Positions 24,891 to 31,869 of a DNA stretch of 36,732 bases are shown piece by piece. Both the position numbers and the translations under genes were made by a program. The notes below the pieces were generated by a model. That model saw only the letters and a program-made list of their open reading frames with translations, made no database searches and was not told the origin of the DNA. Origin of the DNA: an uncultured Lachnospiraceae bacterium (GTDB lineage: Bacteria > Bacillota > Clostridia > Lachnospirales > Lachnospiraceae). The stretch covers positions 1 through 36,732 of the forward strand of contig CALFCS010000152.1 in NCBI GenBank assembly GCA_937950565.1. The letters are read 5' to 3'. Every line of letters begins with the position of its first letter. Position 1 is the first letter of the stretch.

Positions 24891-24919
24891 ATAATAAGCG
24901 TAAATAATTAAAAAGTCAA
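24891..24919 (-). promoter_or_regulatory. tracrRNA promoter
   Basis: On the minus strand TTGACT (24919-24914) and TATTAT (24896-24891) are separated by exactly 17 bases. A start seven bases beyond the -10 would be at about 24884, immediately before the anti-repeat. On the plus strand a TATAAT (24890-24895) overlaps the same -10 and could belong to cas9, but no good -35 accompanies it. Confidence 0.8.
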
Positions 24920-24940
24920 TAGAGTAAAAGGAGAGCGATA

Positions 24941-27900
24941 ATGGATCAGCAATATTTTTTAGGGCTTGATATGGGAACGGGTTCTCTTGGCTGGGCGGTA
25001 ACAAATGATAAGTATGAGGTGTTGAGAAAACACGGTAAGGCACTTTGGGGAGTTCGGTTATTTGAAAGCGCTAATACGGCAGAAGAGAGAAGAGTCTTTA
25101 GAACAGCAAGGAGGAGACTGGACAGGCGGAATTGGAGATTGCAGGTTTTACAGGAATTATTTGCAGAAGAGATTGGCAAGGTGGATCCGGGATTTTACTT
25201 ACGAATGAAGGAAAGTAAATATTATCCGGAAGACAAAAGGAATAAGGACGGAGTATGTCCGGAACTTCCATATGCTCTGTTCGTTGATAAAGATTATACA
25301 GATAAAGATTATCATCAGCAATTTCCGACTATCTATCATCTGAGAAGAATGCTTATGGAAACGGTAGAAACACCGGACATACGGTTGGTGTATTTGGCAT
25401 TCCATCATATGATGAAACATAGAGGCCATTTTTTATTATCAGGAAATATTGATGAAATCAAAGAATTTAATGCAACCTTTTTACAGTTCATACAAAATAT
25501 TAAGAATGAAGAGCTGGATTTTGAGTTATCGGTTGGCAATGAAGAATGTAAAGTCGTGGAAGAGGTTTTAAAAGACAGAACTATTACAAAAAGCACTAAG
25601 AAATCAAAGTTGTGGAAGTTTTTTGGCCCAAAAACACTGTGTGAAAAAGAAATTTTAAATTTAATAGTGGGCGGAAAGGTAAAATTATCCGATATTTTCA
25701 GCAACAAAGAGTTAGATGAGTGCGAAAGACCGGCTATATCGTTCGCAGATAGCGGATACGATGATTATATTGGGGGAATAGAAGCTGAACTAGGAGAACA
25801 ATACTATATTATTGAATCAGCAAAGGCTGTTTATGATTGGGCAGTGCTAGCGGATATTCTGAAGAATAGTCGGTCGATTTCGGAGGCAAAGGTCAAAATA
25901 TATGAAAAGCATAAAACGGATTTGGCTTATCTAAAGAAGCTTGTGAAGAAGTATTTGACGAAAGAAGAATATAATCAGATATTTGCAAAGACAGAGGATA
26001 AACTTTACAATTATTGTGCGTATATCGGAATGACGAAGAAAAACGGAAAGAAAGTTGATTTGGATAGTAAACGTTGCAGTAAAGAAGAGTTTTATGATTT
26101 TCTTAAGAAAACAGTTTTGAAAAAATTAGATAGCCAGGAAGAATGTATTTATTTGAAAGAAGAATTAGAAAAAGAAACGTTTCTTCCAAAACAGGTGAAT
26201 AAAAATAATGGTGTAATCCCGTATCAGATTCATCAATATGAGTTGGAAAAAATCATAGACAATCTTTCGGATAAAATTCCATTTTTGAAAGAGAATGGGG
26301 ATAAAATCAAGCAATTATTTGCTTTTAGAATTCCGTATTATGTGGGACCGTTAAACGGGAAAGAGTTTTCATGGGCAGTCAGAAGAAACAAGGAAAAGAT
26401 TTACCCATGGAATTTTAACGAAGTAATAGATGTTGAAGAAAGTGCAGAGAAGTTTATCCGTCGAATGACAAACAAGTGCACATATTTGTATGGTGAAGAT
26501 GTTTTGCCGAAGGACTCACTCTTATACAGTAAATTTATGGTGTTAAATGAACTGAATAACATTCGTTTAAATGGAGAAAAGATTTCTATTGCGTTGAAGC
26601 AGAGAATCTATGAGGAATTATTTTGCAAAACTCGTAAAGTAACACAGAAAAAGTTGAAAAAATATTTGTACCTAGAAGGCATAGCAGATAAAGAGGTGGA
26701 GATTTCCGGCATAGACGGAGACTTTAAAGCTTCTTTAACAGCGTATCATGATTTTAAGGAAAAATTGACATGTGCGGAATTAAGTCAGAAAGATAAAGAA
26801 GGCATTATCTTAGATATTGTCTTATTTGGCGATGATAAAAAACTCTTAAAGAAAAGAATTGAGAAAAAGTTCCCGAATCTGACAGAGAATCAGAAAAAAA
26901 GTATTTGTACAATGTCATATAAAGGTTGGGGAAGATTATCTAAGAAATTTTTAGAAGAAGTGGTAGCACCGGCACCTGAAACAGGAGAAGCAAGGAATAT
27001 CATTACTGCACTTTGGGAAACGAATGATAATTTAATGGAACTTTTGAGTGAAAAGTATTTATTCACAGATGCAATTGAGAAATTTAATTGTGAGAATAAA
27101 GAGACTGGATTAAGCTACAAAACGGTGGAAGATTTATATGTATCTCCGGCGGTCAAACGTCAAATTTGGCAGACACTCAAAGTAGTGAAGGAAATTGAAA
27201 AGGTAATGGGGAAAAAACCGAAAAGAGTGTTTGTGGAAATGGCGAGAGATAAGCAGGATAGTAAGCGGACAGAGTCGCGTAAGAAGCGGTTGCAGGAGTT
27301 ATACAAAGCCTGTAAAACGGAGGAAAGAGATTGGTTCGCCGAATTAGAGAAATATGAGGATCATCAGTTAAGAAGCGATAAACTATTTTTATATTATACA
27401 CAAAAAGGCCGTTGTATGTACTCAGGAGAAGTCATTCAGTTAGAAGATTTATGGGATAATACGAAATATGATATTGATCATATTTATCCACAGTCTAAGA
27501 CAATGGACGATAGCATAGATAATCGAGTGCTAGTAAAGAAAGAGTATAACGCGAACAAGTCCGATGTGTATCCAATCGCTAAGGGAATCAGAGAAGCTAG
27601 AACTCCGTTTTGGCGAAGCTTGTTGGAAGGGGGATTTATTGAGAAGGAAAAATATAATCGTCTGACCCGTAAGGAGGAGTTTGACGAAAGCGAACTGGCA
27701 GGATTTATTGCAAGACAGATTGTGGAGACGAGACAGGGGACAAAAGCAGTGGCGGAAATCTTAAAACAGGCATTTCCGGAAACAGAGATTGTATATGTAA
27801 AAGCCAGGACAGTATCTCAATTCAGACAAGCCTATCAGAACGATGCGGAATTTATTAAAGTGCGTGAAATGAATGATTTCCATCATGCAAAAGATGCATA

Positions 27901-28963
27901 CCTAAATATTGTTGTTGGGAATACCTATTTCGTGAAGTTTACAAAAGATGCGGCATGGTTTATAAGAAAAAATCCGGGACGTACATATAGTTTGAAAGAA
28001 ATGTTTACAGGAAAATATGATGTGGAAAGAAATGGAGAAATAGCTTGGAAAGCGGGCGGAAAAGGAACGATTGTCACAGTAAAAGAACAGTTGTCAAAAA
28101 ATAATATTCTCGTGACGAGAAAAGCATATGAAGTCAAAGGCGGTTTGTTTGACCAACAGATTATGAGGAAAGGAAAAGGTCAGATTTCGGTGAAAGGAAG
28201 TGATGATAGACTTTCGAATATTGCAAAATATGGCGGATATAATAAGGCAACCGGAACTTACTTTATGCTTGTGAAATCAAAAGATAAAAAGGGAAAAGAA
28301 ATGAGGTCGATCGAATTTGTTCCATTGTACTTAAAGACTGCAATTGAACAGAGCGAGGAGACGACACTAGAGTATCTTAGAAATAGAAAAGAGAATCCTT
28401 TGAATGAGCCGGAGATTCTAATTCGAAAAATTAAGAAAGATACCTTGTTTAAAGTGGATGGATTTAAGATGTGGATTTCGTCAAGAACAGGAAAACAATT
28501 AATATTTAAATGTGCAGTCCAATTGCTTTTGGCTCCGCAAGAAACAGAAATTTTGAAAAAAGTTATCAAATTTATAAACAGAAAAGTCGAGAATAAAAAT
28601 TTAAAATTGGTAGAAAAAGATGAACTTACGAATGATATGCTGTTGGAATTATATGATGTATTCGTTTATAAGATTCAAAATACGATATACGGAATTCATT
28701 TAGGAAAACAAGGTAAGGATTTAAAAAATGGGCGAGAGAAATTCATTAATTTAACCAGCGAAGAAAAATGTGTTGTTTTATCAGAAATTCTGCGTATATT
28801 TCAATGTCAAAGTAATGAAGCAAATTTAAGTCTTATTGATAGTGGCAGTAGAGTGGGACGTTTATATTTGAATAGTAATATTACAAAATGCAAACAGATT
28901 TCTATTATAAATCAATCTCCAACGGGAGTGTATGAACAAGAGATTGATTTGTTAAAGGTATAA
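24941..28963 (+). CDS. cas9: CRISPR-associated endonuclease Cas9 (type II-A)
   Basis: The RNA-guided double-strand DNA nuclease, 1340 residues, with AAAGGAG upstream. RuvC-I is FLGLDMGTGSLGWAV (Asp10). The arginine-rich bridge helix spans about 50-66 (RRVFRTARRRLDRRNWR). The helical recognition lobe follows to about 740. RuvC-II is RVFVEMARDKQ (Glu766). The HNH core is DIDHIYPQ with His847 and Asn870. RuvC-III is FHHAKDAYLN (His982, Asp985). All match the S. pyogenes positions within a few residues. The C-terminal PAM-interacting domain ends QSPTGVYEQEIDL, like the SpCas9 end, but the preceding segment GRLYLNSNITK lacks the Arg-Lys-Arg triplet that reads NGG, so another PAM is likely. cas1, cas2 and csn2 follow. 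Confidence 0.97.
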   Translation: MDQQYFLGLDMGTGSLGWAVTNDKYEVLRKHGKALWGVRLFESANTAEERRVFRTARRRLDRRNWRLQVLQELFAEEIGKVDPGFYLRMKESKYYPEDKRNKDGVCPELPYALFVDKDYTDKDYHQQFPTIYHLRRMLMETVETPDIRLVYLAFHHMMKHRGHFLLSGNIDEIKEFNATFLQFIQNIKNEELDFELSVGNEECKVVEEVLKDRTITKSTKKSKLWKFFGPKTLCEKEILNLIVGGKVKLSDIFSNKELDECERPAISFADSGYDDYIGGIEAELGEQYYIIESAKAVYDWAVLADILKNSRSISEAKVKIYEKHKTDLAYLKKLVKKYLTKEEYNQIFAKTEDKLYNYCAYIGMTKKNGKKVDLDSKRCSKEEFYDFLKKTVLKKLDSQEECIYLKEELEKETFLPKQVNKNNGVIPYQIHQYELEKIIDNLSDKIPFLKENGDKIKQLFAFRIPYYVGPLNGKEFSWAVRRNKEKIYPWNFNEVIDVEESAEKFIRRMTNKCTYLYGEDVLPKDSLLYSKFMVLNELNNIRLNGEKISIALKQRIYEELFCKTRKVTQKKLKKYLYLEGIADKEVEISGIDGDFKASLTAYHDFKEKLTCAELSQKDKEGIILDIVLFGDDKKLLKKRIEKKFPNLTENQKKSICTMSYKGWGRLSKKFLEEVVAPAPETGEARNIITALWETNDNLMELLSEKYLFTDAIEKFNCENKETGLSYKTVEDLYVSPAVKRQIWQTLKVVKEIEKVMGKKPKRVFVEMARDKQDSKRTESRKKRLQELYKACKTEERDWFAELEKYEDHQLRSDKLFLYYTQKGRCMYSGEVIQLEDLWDNTKYDIDHIYPQSKTMDDSIDNRVLVKKEYNANKSDVYPIAKGIREARTPFWRSLLEGGFIEKEKYNRLTRKEEFDESELAGFIARQIVETRQGTKAVAEILKQAFPETEIVYVKARTVSQFRQAYQNDAEFIKVREMNDFHHAKDAYLNIVVGNTYFVKFTKDAAWFIRKNPGRTYSLKEMFTGKYDVERNGEIAWKAGGKGTIVTVKEQLSKNNILVTRKAYEVKGGLFDQQIMRKGKGQISVKGSDDRLSNIAKYGGYNKATGTYFMLVKSKDKKGKEMRSIEFVPLYLKTAIEQSEETTLEYLRNRKENPLNEPEILIRKIKKDTLFKVDGFKMWISSRTGKQLIFKCAVQLLLAPQETEILKKVIKFINRKVENKNLKLVEKDELTNDMLLELYDVFVYKIQNTIYGIHLGKQGKDLKNGREKFINLTSEEKCVVLSEILRIFQCQSNEANLSLIDSGSRVGRLYLNSNITKCKQISIINQSPTGVYEQEIDLLKV

Positions 28964-28965
28964 GG

Positions 28966-29838
28966 ATGAGTTGGCGGATAATTGTTATCTCCAAGCGAGC
29001 AAAGCTGGATTTGCAATTAGGGTATATGCTTGTGCGAAGTGAAGAGATAACAAAAATTGTTCTGAGTGAGATTTCAACAATATTAATTGAATCTACGGCG
29101 GTATCCTTGACGACAAGTTTGTTGGCAGAGTTGTCAAAAAGGAAAATTAAAGTAATTTTCTGTGATGAAAAGAGAAACCCATCGGCAGAATTGATTAGTT
29201 ATTATGGAAGTCATGATACGAGTAATAAAATTCGAAAGCAGATTGCATGGAAACAAAACACCAAAGAAGCTGTCTGGACAGAAATTGTGACTGAGAAAAT
29301 CAGAAAACAAAAAGAGTTCCTTGAGGCGCTCGGAAAGGAAGAGTCGGAATTATTATCGTCATATTTAAAAGAAATAGATTGGAATGATGTTACCAATAGA
29401 GAAGGGCATGCTGCGAAAGTATATTTTAATGCGTTGTTCGGTTTGGATTTTACGAGGACAGAAGATAATTTTATTAATGCTGCATTGAATTATGGATATT
29501 CTATTATTTTATCTGCTTTTACAAGAGAAATTGTAGCAAATGGTTATTTGACACAGTTGGGAATATTTCATGATAACATGTTTAACCAATTTAATTTGGC
29601 TTCAGATTTTATGGAACCTTTTCGGGTGTTGGTGGATCGCGAAGTGTTTAGAATGAATCTCGTAAAATTTGAGCATGAAGAAAAAATGCAGTTAGTCAAT
29701 CTGTTAAATTATGAAGTGAAGATAGACGGTAAAATACAATACGTAAATAATGCAATAAAGATTTATTGTAAAAGTGTTTTTGACGCTTTGAATGAAGATG
29801 ATAGTTCTTTGGTTCGATTTTATAAGGATGAGTTATAG
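28966..29838 (+). CDS. cas1: CRISPR integrase Cas1 (type II)
   Basis: The catalytic subunit of the Cas1-Cas2 spacer integrase, 290 residues, the type II size. The N-terminal beta domain opens with MSWRIIVISKRAKLDLQLGYMLV-like sequence (residues 1-23). The C-terminal helical domain carries the metal ligands Glu146 (NREGHAAKVYFNALFG), His202 (GIFHDNMFNQFNLAS) and Glu217 (DFMEPFR). All three are present, so it should be active. It starts two bases after the cas9 stop and overlaps cas2, so translation is coupled. Confidence 0.97.
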   Translation: MSWRIIVISKRAKLDLQLGYMLVRSEEITKIVLSEISTILIESTAVSLTTSLLAELSKRKIKVIFCDEKRNPSAELISYYGSHDTSNKIRKQIAWKQNTKEAVWTEIVTEKIRKQKEFLEALGKEESELLSSYLKEIDWNDVTNREGHAAKVYFNALFGLDFTRTEDNFINAALNYGYSIILSAFTREIVANGYLTQLGIFHDNMFNQFNLASDFMEPFRVLVDREVFRMNLVKFEHEEKMQLVNLLNYEVKIDGKIQYVNNAIKIYCKSVFDALNEDDSSLVRFYKDEL

Positions 29839-30148
29839 ATTTATGAGGGTGTTGGTATTTTTTGATTTACCGGTTACAACAAGTGAACATAGAAGAGCTT
29901 ATATAAAATTTCGAAAGTTTTTGCTGAAGAATGGGTTTATGATGCTACAAGAATCAGTTTATTGTAAACTTGCTTTGAATGGAACAGCGGCAAATGCGAT
30001 TGTTAGTAATATACATAAAAATAAACCTAAAGAGGGATTGATACAGTTATTAACAGTAACGGAAAAGCAGTATGCAAAAATGGATATAATTGTGGGAGAT
30101 ATTAAAAGAGAAGTTTTGGATAGTGATGAGAGGCTGGTGATTTTATGA
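29828..30148 (+). CDS. cas2: CRISPR-associated protein Cas2
   Basis: The structural dimer at the centre of the spacer integrase, 106 residues when started at 29828 (MSYRFMRVLVFFDLP), the usual Cas2 N-terminus; a frame from 29792 would lie inside cas1. It has the ferredoxin-like fold with Asp13 at the end of strand 1, FRKFLLKNGFMMLQESVYCK, and a late strand LIQLLTVTEKQYAKM. It overlaps the cas1 end by 11 bases and shares an ATGA overlap with csn2, which indicates strict co-expression. Confidence 0.95.
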   Translation: MSYRFMRVLVFFDLPVTTSEHRRAYIKFRKFLLKNGFMMLQESVYCKLALNGTAANAIVSNIHKNKPKEGLIQLLTVTEKQYAKMDIIVGDIKREVLDSDERLVIL

Positions 30149-30819
30149 AGTTAGTTTTAGCAGAATTATCAAATGCAGTGTTATCTGATGTCAATCGAGT
30201 GACAGAATGGATTATAGAATCACCAGACCTTTTTGCTCGATATGTTCAGGAACTGGTATGTCAATGTGCAGGAGAAGAAGGAGACTTTGTTCTGTCAAAT
30301 CATGAGAAACTTGTGGAAATATCTAAATACATGGAAATCATTTTCAATCCATTTAATATAGATATAAATAGTAAAAAGATATTGAATAAATTATATTCGG
30401 ATTTAGAAAAACTGGCAAAAACGGAAGAAATATATTTACAAACCAGACAAATGATACAAGGACTTACGGAGTATTTACTGGAGTTGGAACAAAAGAGTGA
30501 GTATATTTTAGGATTCGAGCAAGAATTTGATTTGACAGCAATATTTAAAGCAGTTGGTATGAAGCATGAAATAATGGAAGAGGATTATTTTGAAAAGTTG
30601 ATTCGATATATAAAAATTATATCACAAGTACAGGGGATTAAAATAGTAACATTTATAAATGTTAGAAGCTATTTAAATGATTTGCAAATGGAACAATTAT
30701 TGAAGGAAGCGGTTTATCAAGAAATTCAAATCTTACTTGTTGAAAATCAAGAAAGGACTTGTTTAAAAGATACTTTTCGTTATATCATAGATTATGATAA
30801 ATGTGAAATTTTTAATTAA
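30145..30819 (+). CDS. csn2: CRISPR adaptation protein Csn2
   Basis: Csn2 forms tetrameric rings that bind free DNA ends during spacer acquisition and defines subtype II-A. It has 224 residues, the common length, with a family-like N-terminal region (ITEWII-type segment, ESPDLFARYVQELVCQ, then GEEGDFVLSNHEKLVEISKY and FNPFNIDINSKKILNKLY). A late helix/strand core follows (QGIKIVTFINVRSYLND, then LLKEAVYQEIQILLVENQ) and the end DTFRYIIDYDKCEIFN. The start overlaps the cas2 stop (ATGA at 30145). The array leader begins directly after the stop. Confidence 0.92.
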   Translation: MKLVLAELSNAVLSDVNRVTEWIIESPDLFARYVQELVCQCAGEEGDFVLSNHEKLVEISKYMEIIFNPFNIDINSKKILNKLYSDLEKLAKTEEIYLQTRQMIQGLTEYLLELEQKSEYILGFEQEFDLTAIFKAVGMKHEIMEEDYFEKLIRYIKIISQVQGIKIVTFINVRSYLNDLQMEQLLKEAVYQEIQILLVENQERTCLKDTFRYIIDYDKCEIFN

Positions 30820-30873
30820 GTGTTTGAGTACTGCATTTTATGCAAATGATGGCATTTCATTTTTGGATTTGAG
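30820..30873 (+). promoter_or_regulatory. CRISPR leader ending in ATTTGAG
   Basis: The 54 bases between the csn2 stop and the first repeat. The last seven, ATTTGAG (30867-30873), equal the leader-anchoring sequence described for type II-A systems of streptococci, where it directs Cas1-Cas2 to insert new spacers at the first repeat. The leader also holds GTTTGAGTAC (30822-30831), the first ten bases of the reverse complement of the repeat. No clear promoter was identified here, so pre-crRNA transcription may start further upstream or come from the cas operon. Confidence 0.75.
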
Positions 30874-31236
30874 GTTTGAGAATGATGTAAAAATGTATGG
30901 TACTCAAACCCAGTTTCGCCTGGAACTCTTCCTCAGATGTTTGAGAATGATGTAAAAATGTATGGTACTCAAACTTTGCTTTTGCTCCCGAAGTGTCTGT
31001 AATAGTTTGAGAATGATGTAAAAATGTATGGTACTCAAACCGTTTCTCTTCTACTCATACTGCACCTCCGTTTGAGAATGATGTAAAAATGTATGGTACT
31101 CAAACCAATCACTTTGGTTTTATACAATTCATCATGTTTGAGAATGATGTAAAAATGTATGGTACTCAAACCAGTTCAGCAAGAAGATTCTGATAACCGT
31201 GTTTGAGAATGATGTAAAAATGTATGGTACTCAAAC
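30874..31236 (+). CRISPR. CRISPR array, 6 identical repeats and 5 spacers
   Basis: Repeats of 36 bases start at 30874, 30939, 31005, 31070, 31136 and 31201. All are identical, beginning GTTTGAGAATGATG and ending GGTACTCAAAC, so the ends are inverted complements (GTTTGAG and CTCAAAC). Spacers are 30910-30938 (29), 30975-31004 (30), 31041-31069 (29), 31106-31135 (30) and 31172-31200 (29). None was seen elsewhere in this window. The leader is on the left. The last repeat shows no decay, unlike normal leader-distal ends. Confidence 0.99.
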
Positions 31237-31267
31237 GGTGGCTTCATCTTCGTTGTACCATTTCATC
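31237..31267 (+). other. Spacer-sized remnant between last repeat and IS66 end
   Basis: A 31-base segment beginning GGTGGCTTCATC lies between the sixth repeat and the start of the IS66 terminal sequence. Its length equals one spacer (29-30) plus one or two bases. It is read here as a sixth spacer whose following repeat was removed when the IS arrived. Confidence 0.5.
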
Positions 31268-31315
31268 GTAAGCGTCAAATCCGACGACTAGCCATATCCT
31301 AAAGAATATGCCATA

Positions 31316-31349
31316 CTACTTGAAAAAACTAAGTGATTTTTTCGAGTAG
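31316..31349 (+). promoter_or_regulatory. Hairpin covering the IS66 tnpA translation start region
   Basis: CTACTTGAAAAAA (31316-31328) pairs with TTTTTTCGAGTAG (31337-31349), 13 pairs with one G-U and an 8-base loop. Its right arm runs into the AGGAGG site (31348-31353) of tnpA, so it could shield the site in read-through transcripts. Confidence 0.55.
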
Positions 31350-31360
31350 GAGGTATTCAC

Positions 31361-31729
31361 ATGGATGAGATAACCCACGATGTCAGATGGGCAAACTGGC
31401 TGAGCATCATTAGGCAGTGCCAGAACCGCCCGGAGGGCATAACTGTCAAGCAATGGATGGCGGATCATGGCATCCGTTCAAAATCATATTATTATTGGCT
31501 CAGAAAATTCCGGAAAGAATCATATAAGTCGATGCAGCCCTGTAATGATATCACACTTCATGAGATGCAGTTCCCAGTCCCACAGCAGAAGTCTGTCGCA
31601 GGGGACGGAAGGGAATTCTCCGGAAATGCAGATGTGGCTGTCATTGTCAGCCAGGGAAACACCGTTATTACTGTCACGAATTGGCCCTCTCAGAAGAATT
31701 ATAGATTGGGGGAGTGTAGGAATCTGTAG
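31361..31729 (+). pseudogene. tnpA: IS66 accessory protein TnpA, C-terminally altered
   Basis: A 122-residue frame with AGGAGG upstream. The first 50 residues show the IS66 TnpA helix-turn-helix region: WANWLSIIRQCQNRPEGITV, then WMADHGIRSKSYYYWLRKFR. The later part, VAVIVSQGNTVITVTN, matches the family's beta segment, but the final residues WPSQKNYRLGECRNL do not, indicating a cut at about 31680 and a chance stop. TnpA helps IS66 transposition as an accessory DNA-binding protein. Without tnpB and tnpC it has no element to serve. Confidence 0.78.
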
Positions 31730-31765
31730 CCGCAACAAGTAAAAATCCTAAGTGGGAAATGCAGC

Positions 31766-31798
31766 CAGTCAATATGTGAAGGAAAACGAGAAGAAAAT
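31766..31798 (+). repeat. 33-bp direct repeat, right copy
   Basis: Identical to 24447-24479. It lies 13 bases upstream of the -35 box of the spoIIID promoter. One frame across it reads QYVKENEKK, the same peptide as in the left copy, with no gene around it, so this copy looks like the translocated or residual one. Confidence 0.9.
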
Positions 31799-31811
31799 AG
31801 AATGCGAATCC

Positions 31812-31840
31812 GCATATTGCATTTTTTCCCTGCATACATT
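31812..31840 (+). promoter_or_regulatory. Probable sigma-E promoter of spoIIID
   Basis: GCATATT (31812-31818), a 14-base spacer, then CATACATT (31833-31840). This closely fits the Bacillus sigma-E consensus (KMATATT, 14-15 bases, CATACAHT). Transcription would begin near 31847, about 23 bases before spoIIID. spoIIID is a known sigma-E regulon member in B. subtilis. Confidence 0.75.
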
Positions 31841-31867
31841 GTAAAAACAATGAGTGCAGGGGTTTTT
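31828..31867 (+). terminator. Terminator-like hairpin overlapping the spoIIID promoter
   Basis: CCCTGCA (31828-31834) pairs with TGCAGGG (31855-31861) and ATTGT (31838-31842) with ACAAT (31847-31851), across a 3 x 3 internal loop, followed by TTTTT. It ends three bases before the spoIIID start. Transcripts from the sigma-E promoter would lack the left arm, so the hairpin should act only on read-through from upstream. Confidence 0.6.
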
Positions 31868-31869
31868 AT

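Larger units (their letters stand above)
31268..31735 (+). mobile_element. IS66-family element, truncated left end
   Basis: Starts with GTAAGCGTCAAATCC, the GTAAGCG terminus typical of IS66-family inverted repeats. It continues through a 5' leader with a hairpin to the accessory gene tnpA. tnpB and the transposase tnpC are missing and no right inverted repeat is visible, so the element is a fragment. The right boundary is uncertain: tnpA loses family-like sequence at about 31680-31700. Confidence 0.75.

Noticed and set aside
24867..24895. Consensus sigma-A promoter for cas9 on the plus strand
   Set aside because: TATAAT is present at 24890-24895 but the -35 position reads TAGTAT or TTAGTA, too weak to annotate as a promoter.
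30874..31236. Promoter within each CRISPR repeat, as in some type II-C arrays
   Set aside because: The repeat end (ATGGTACTCAAAC) lacks an extended -10; only weak TTGAGA-like and TATGGT-like pieces are present.
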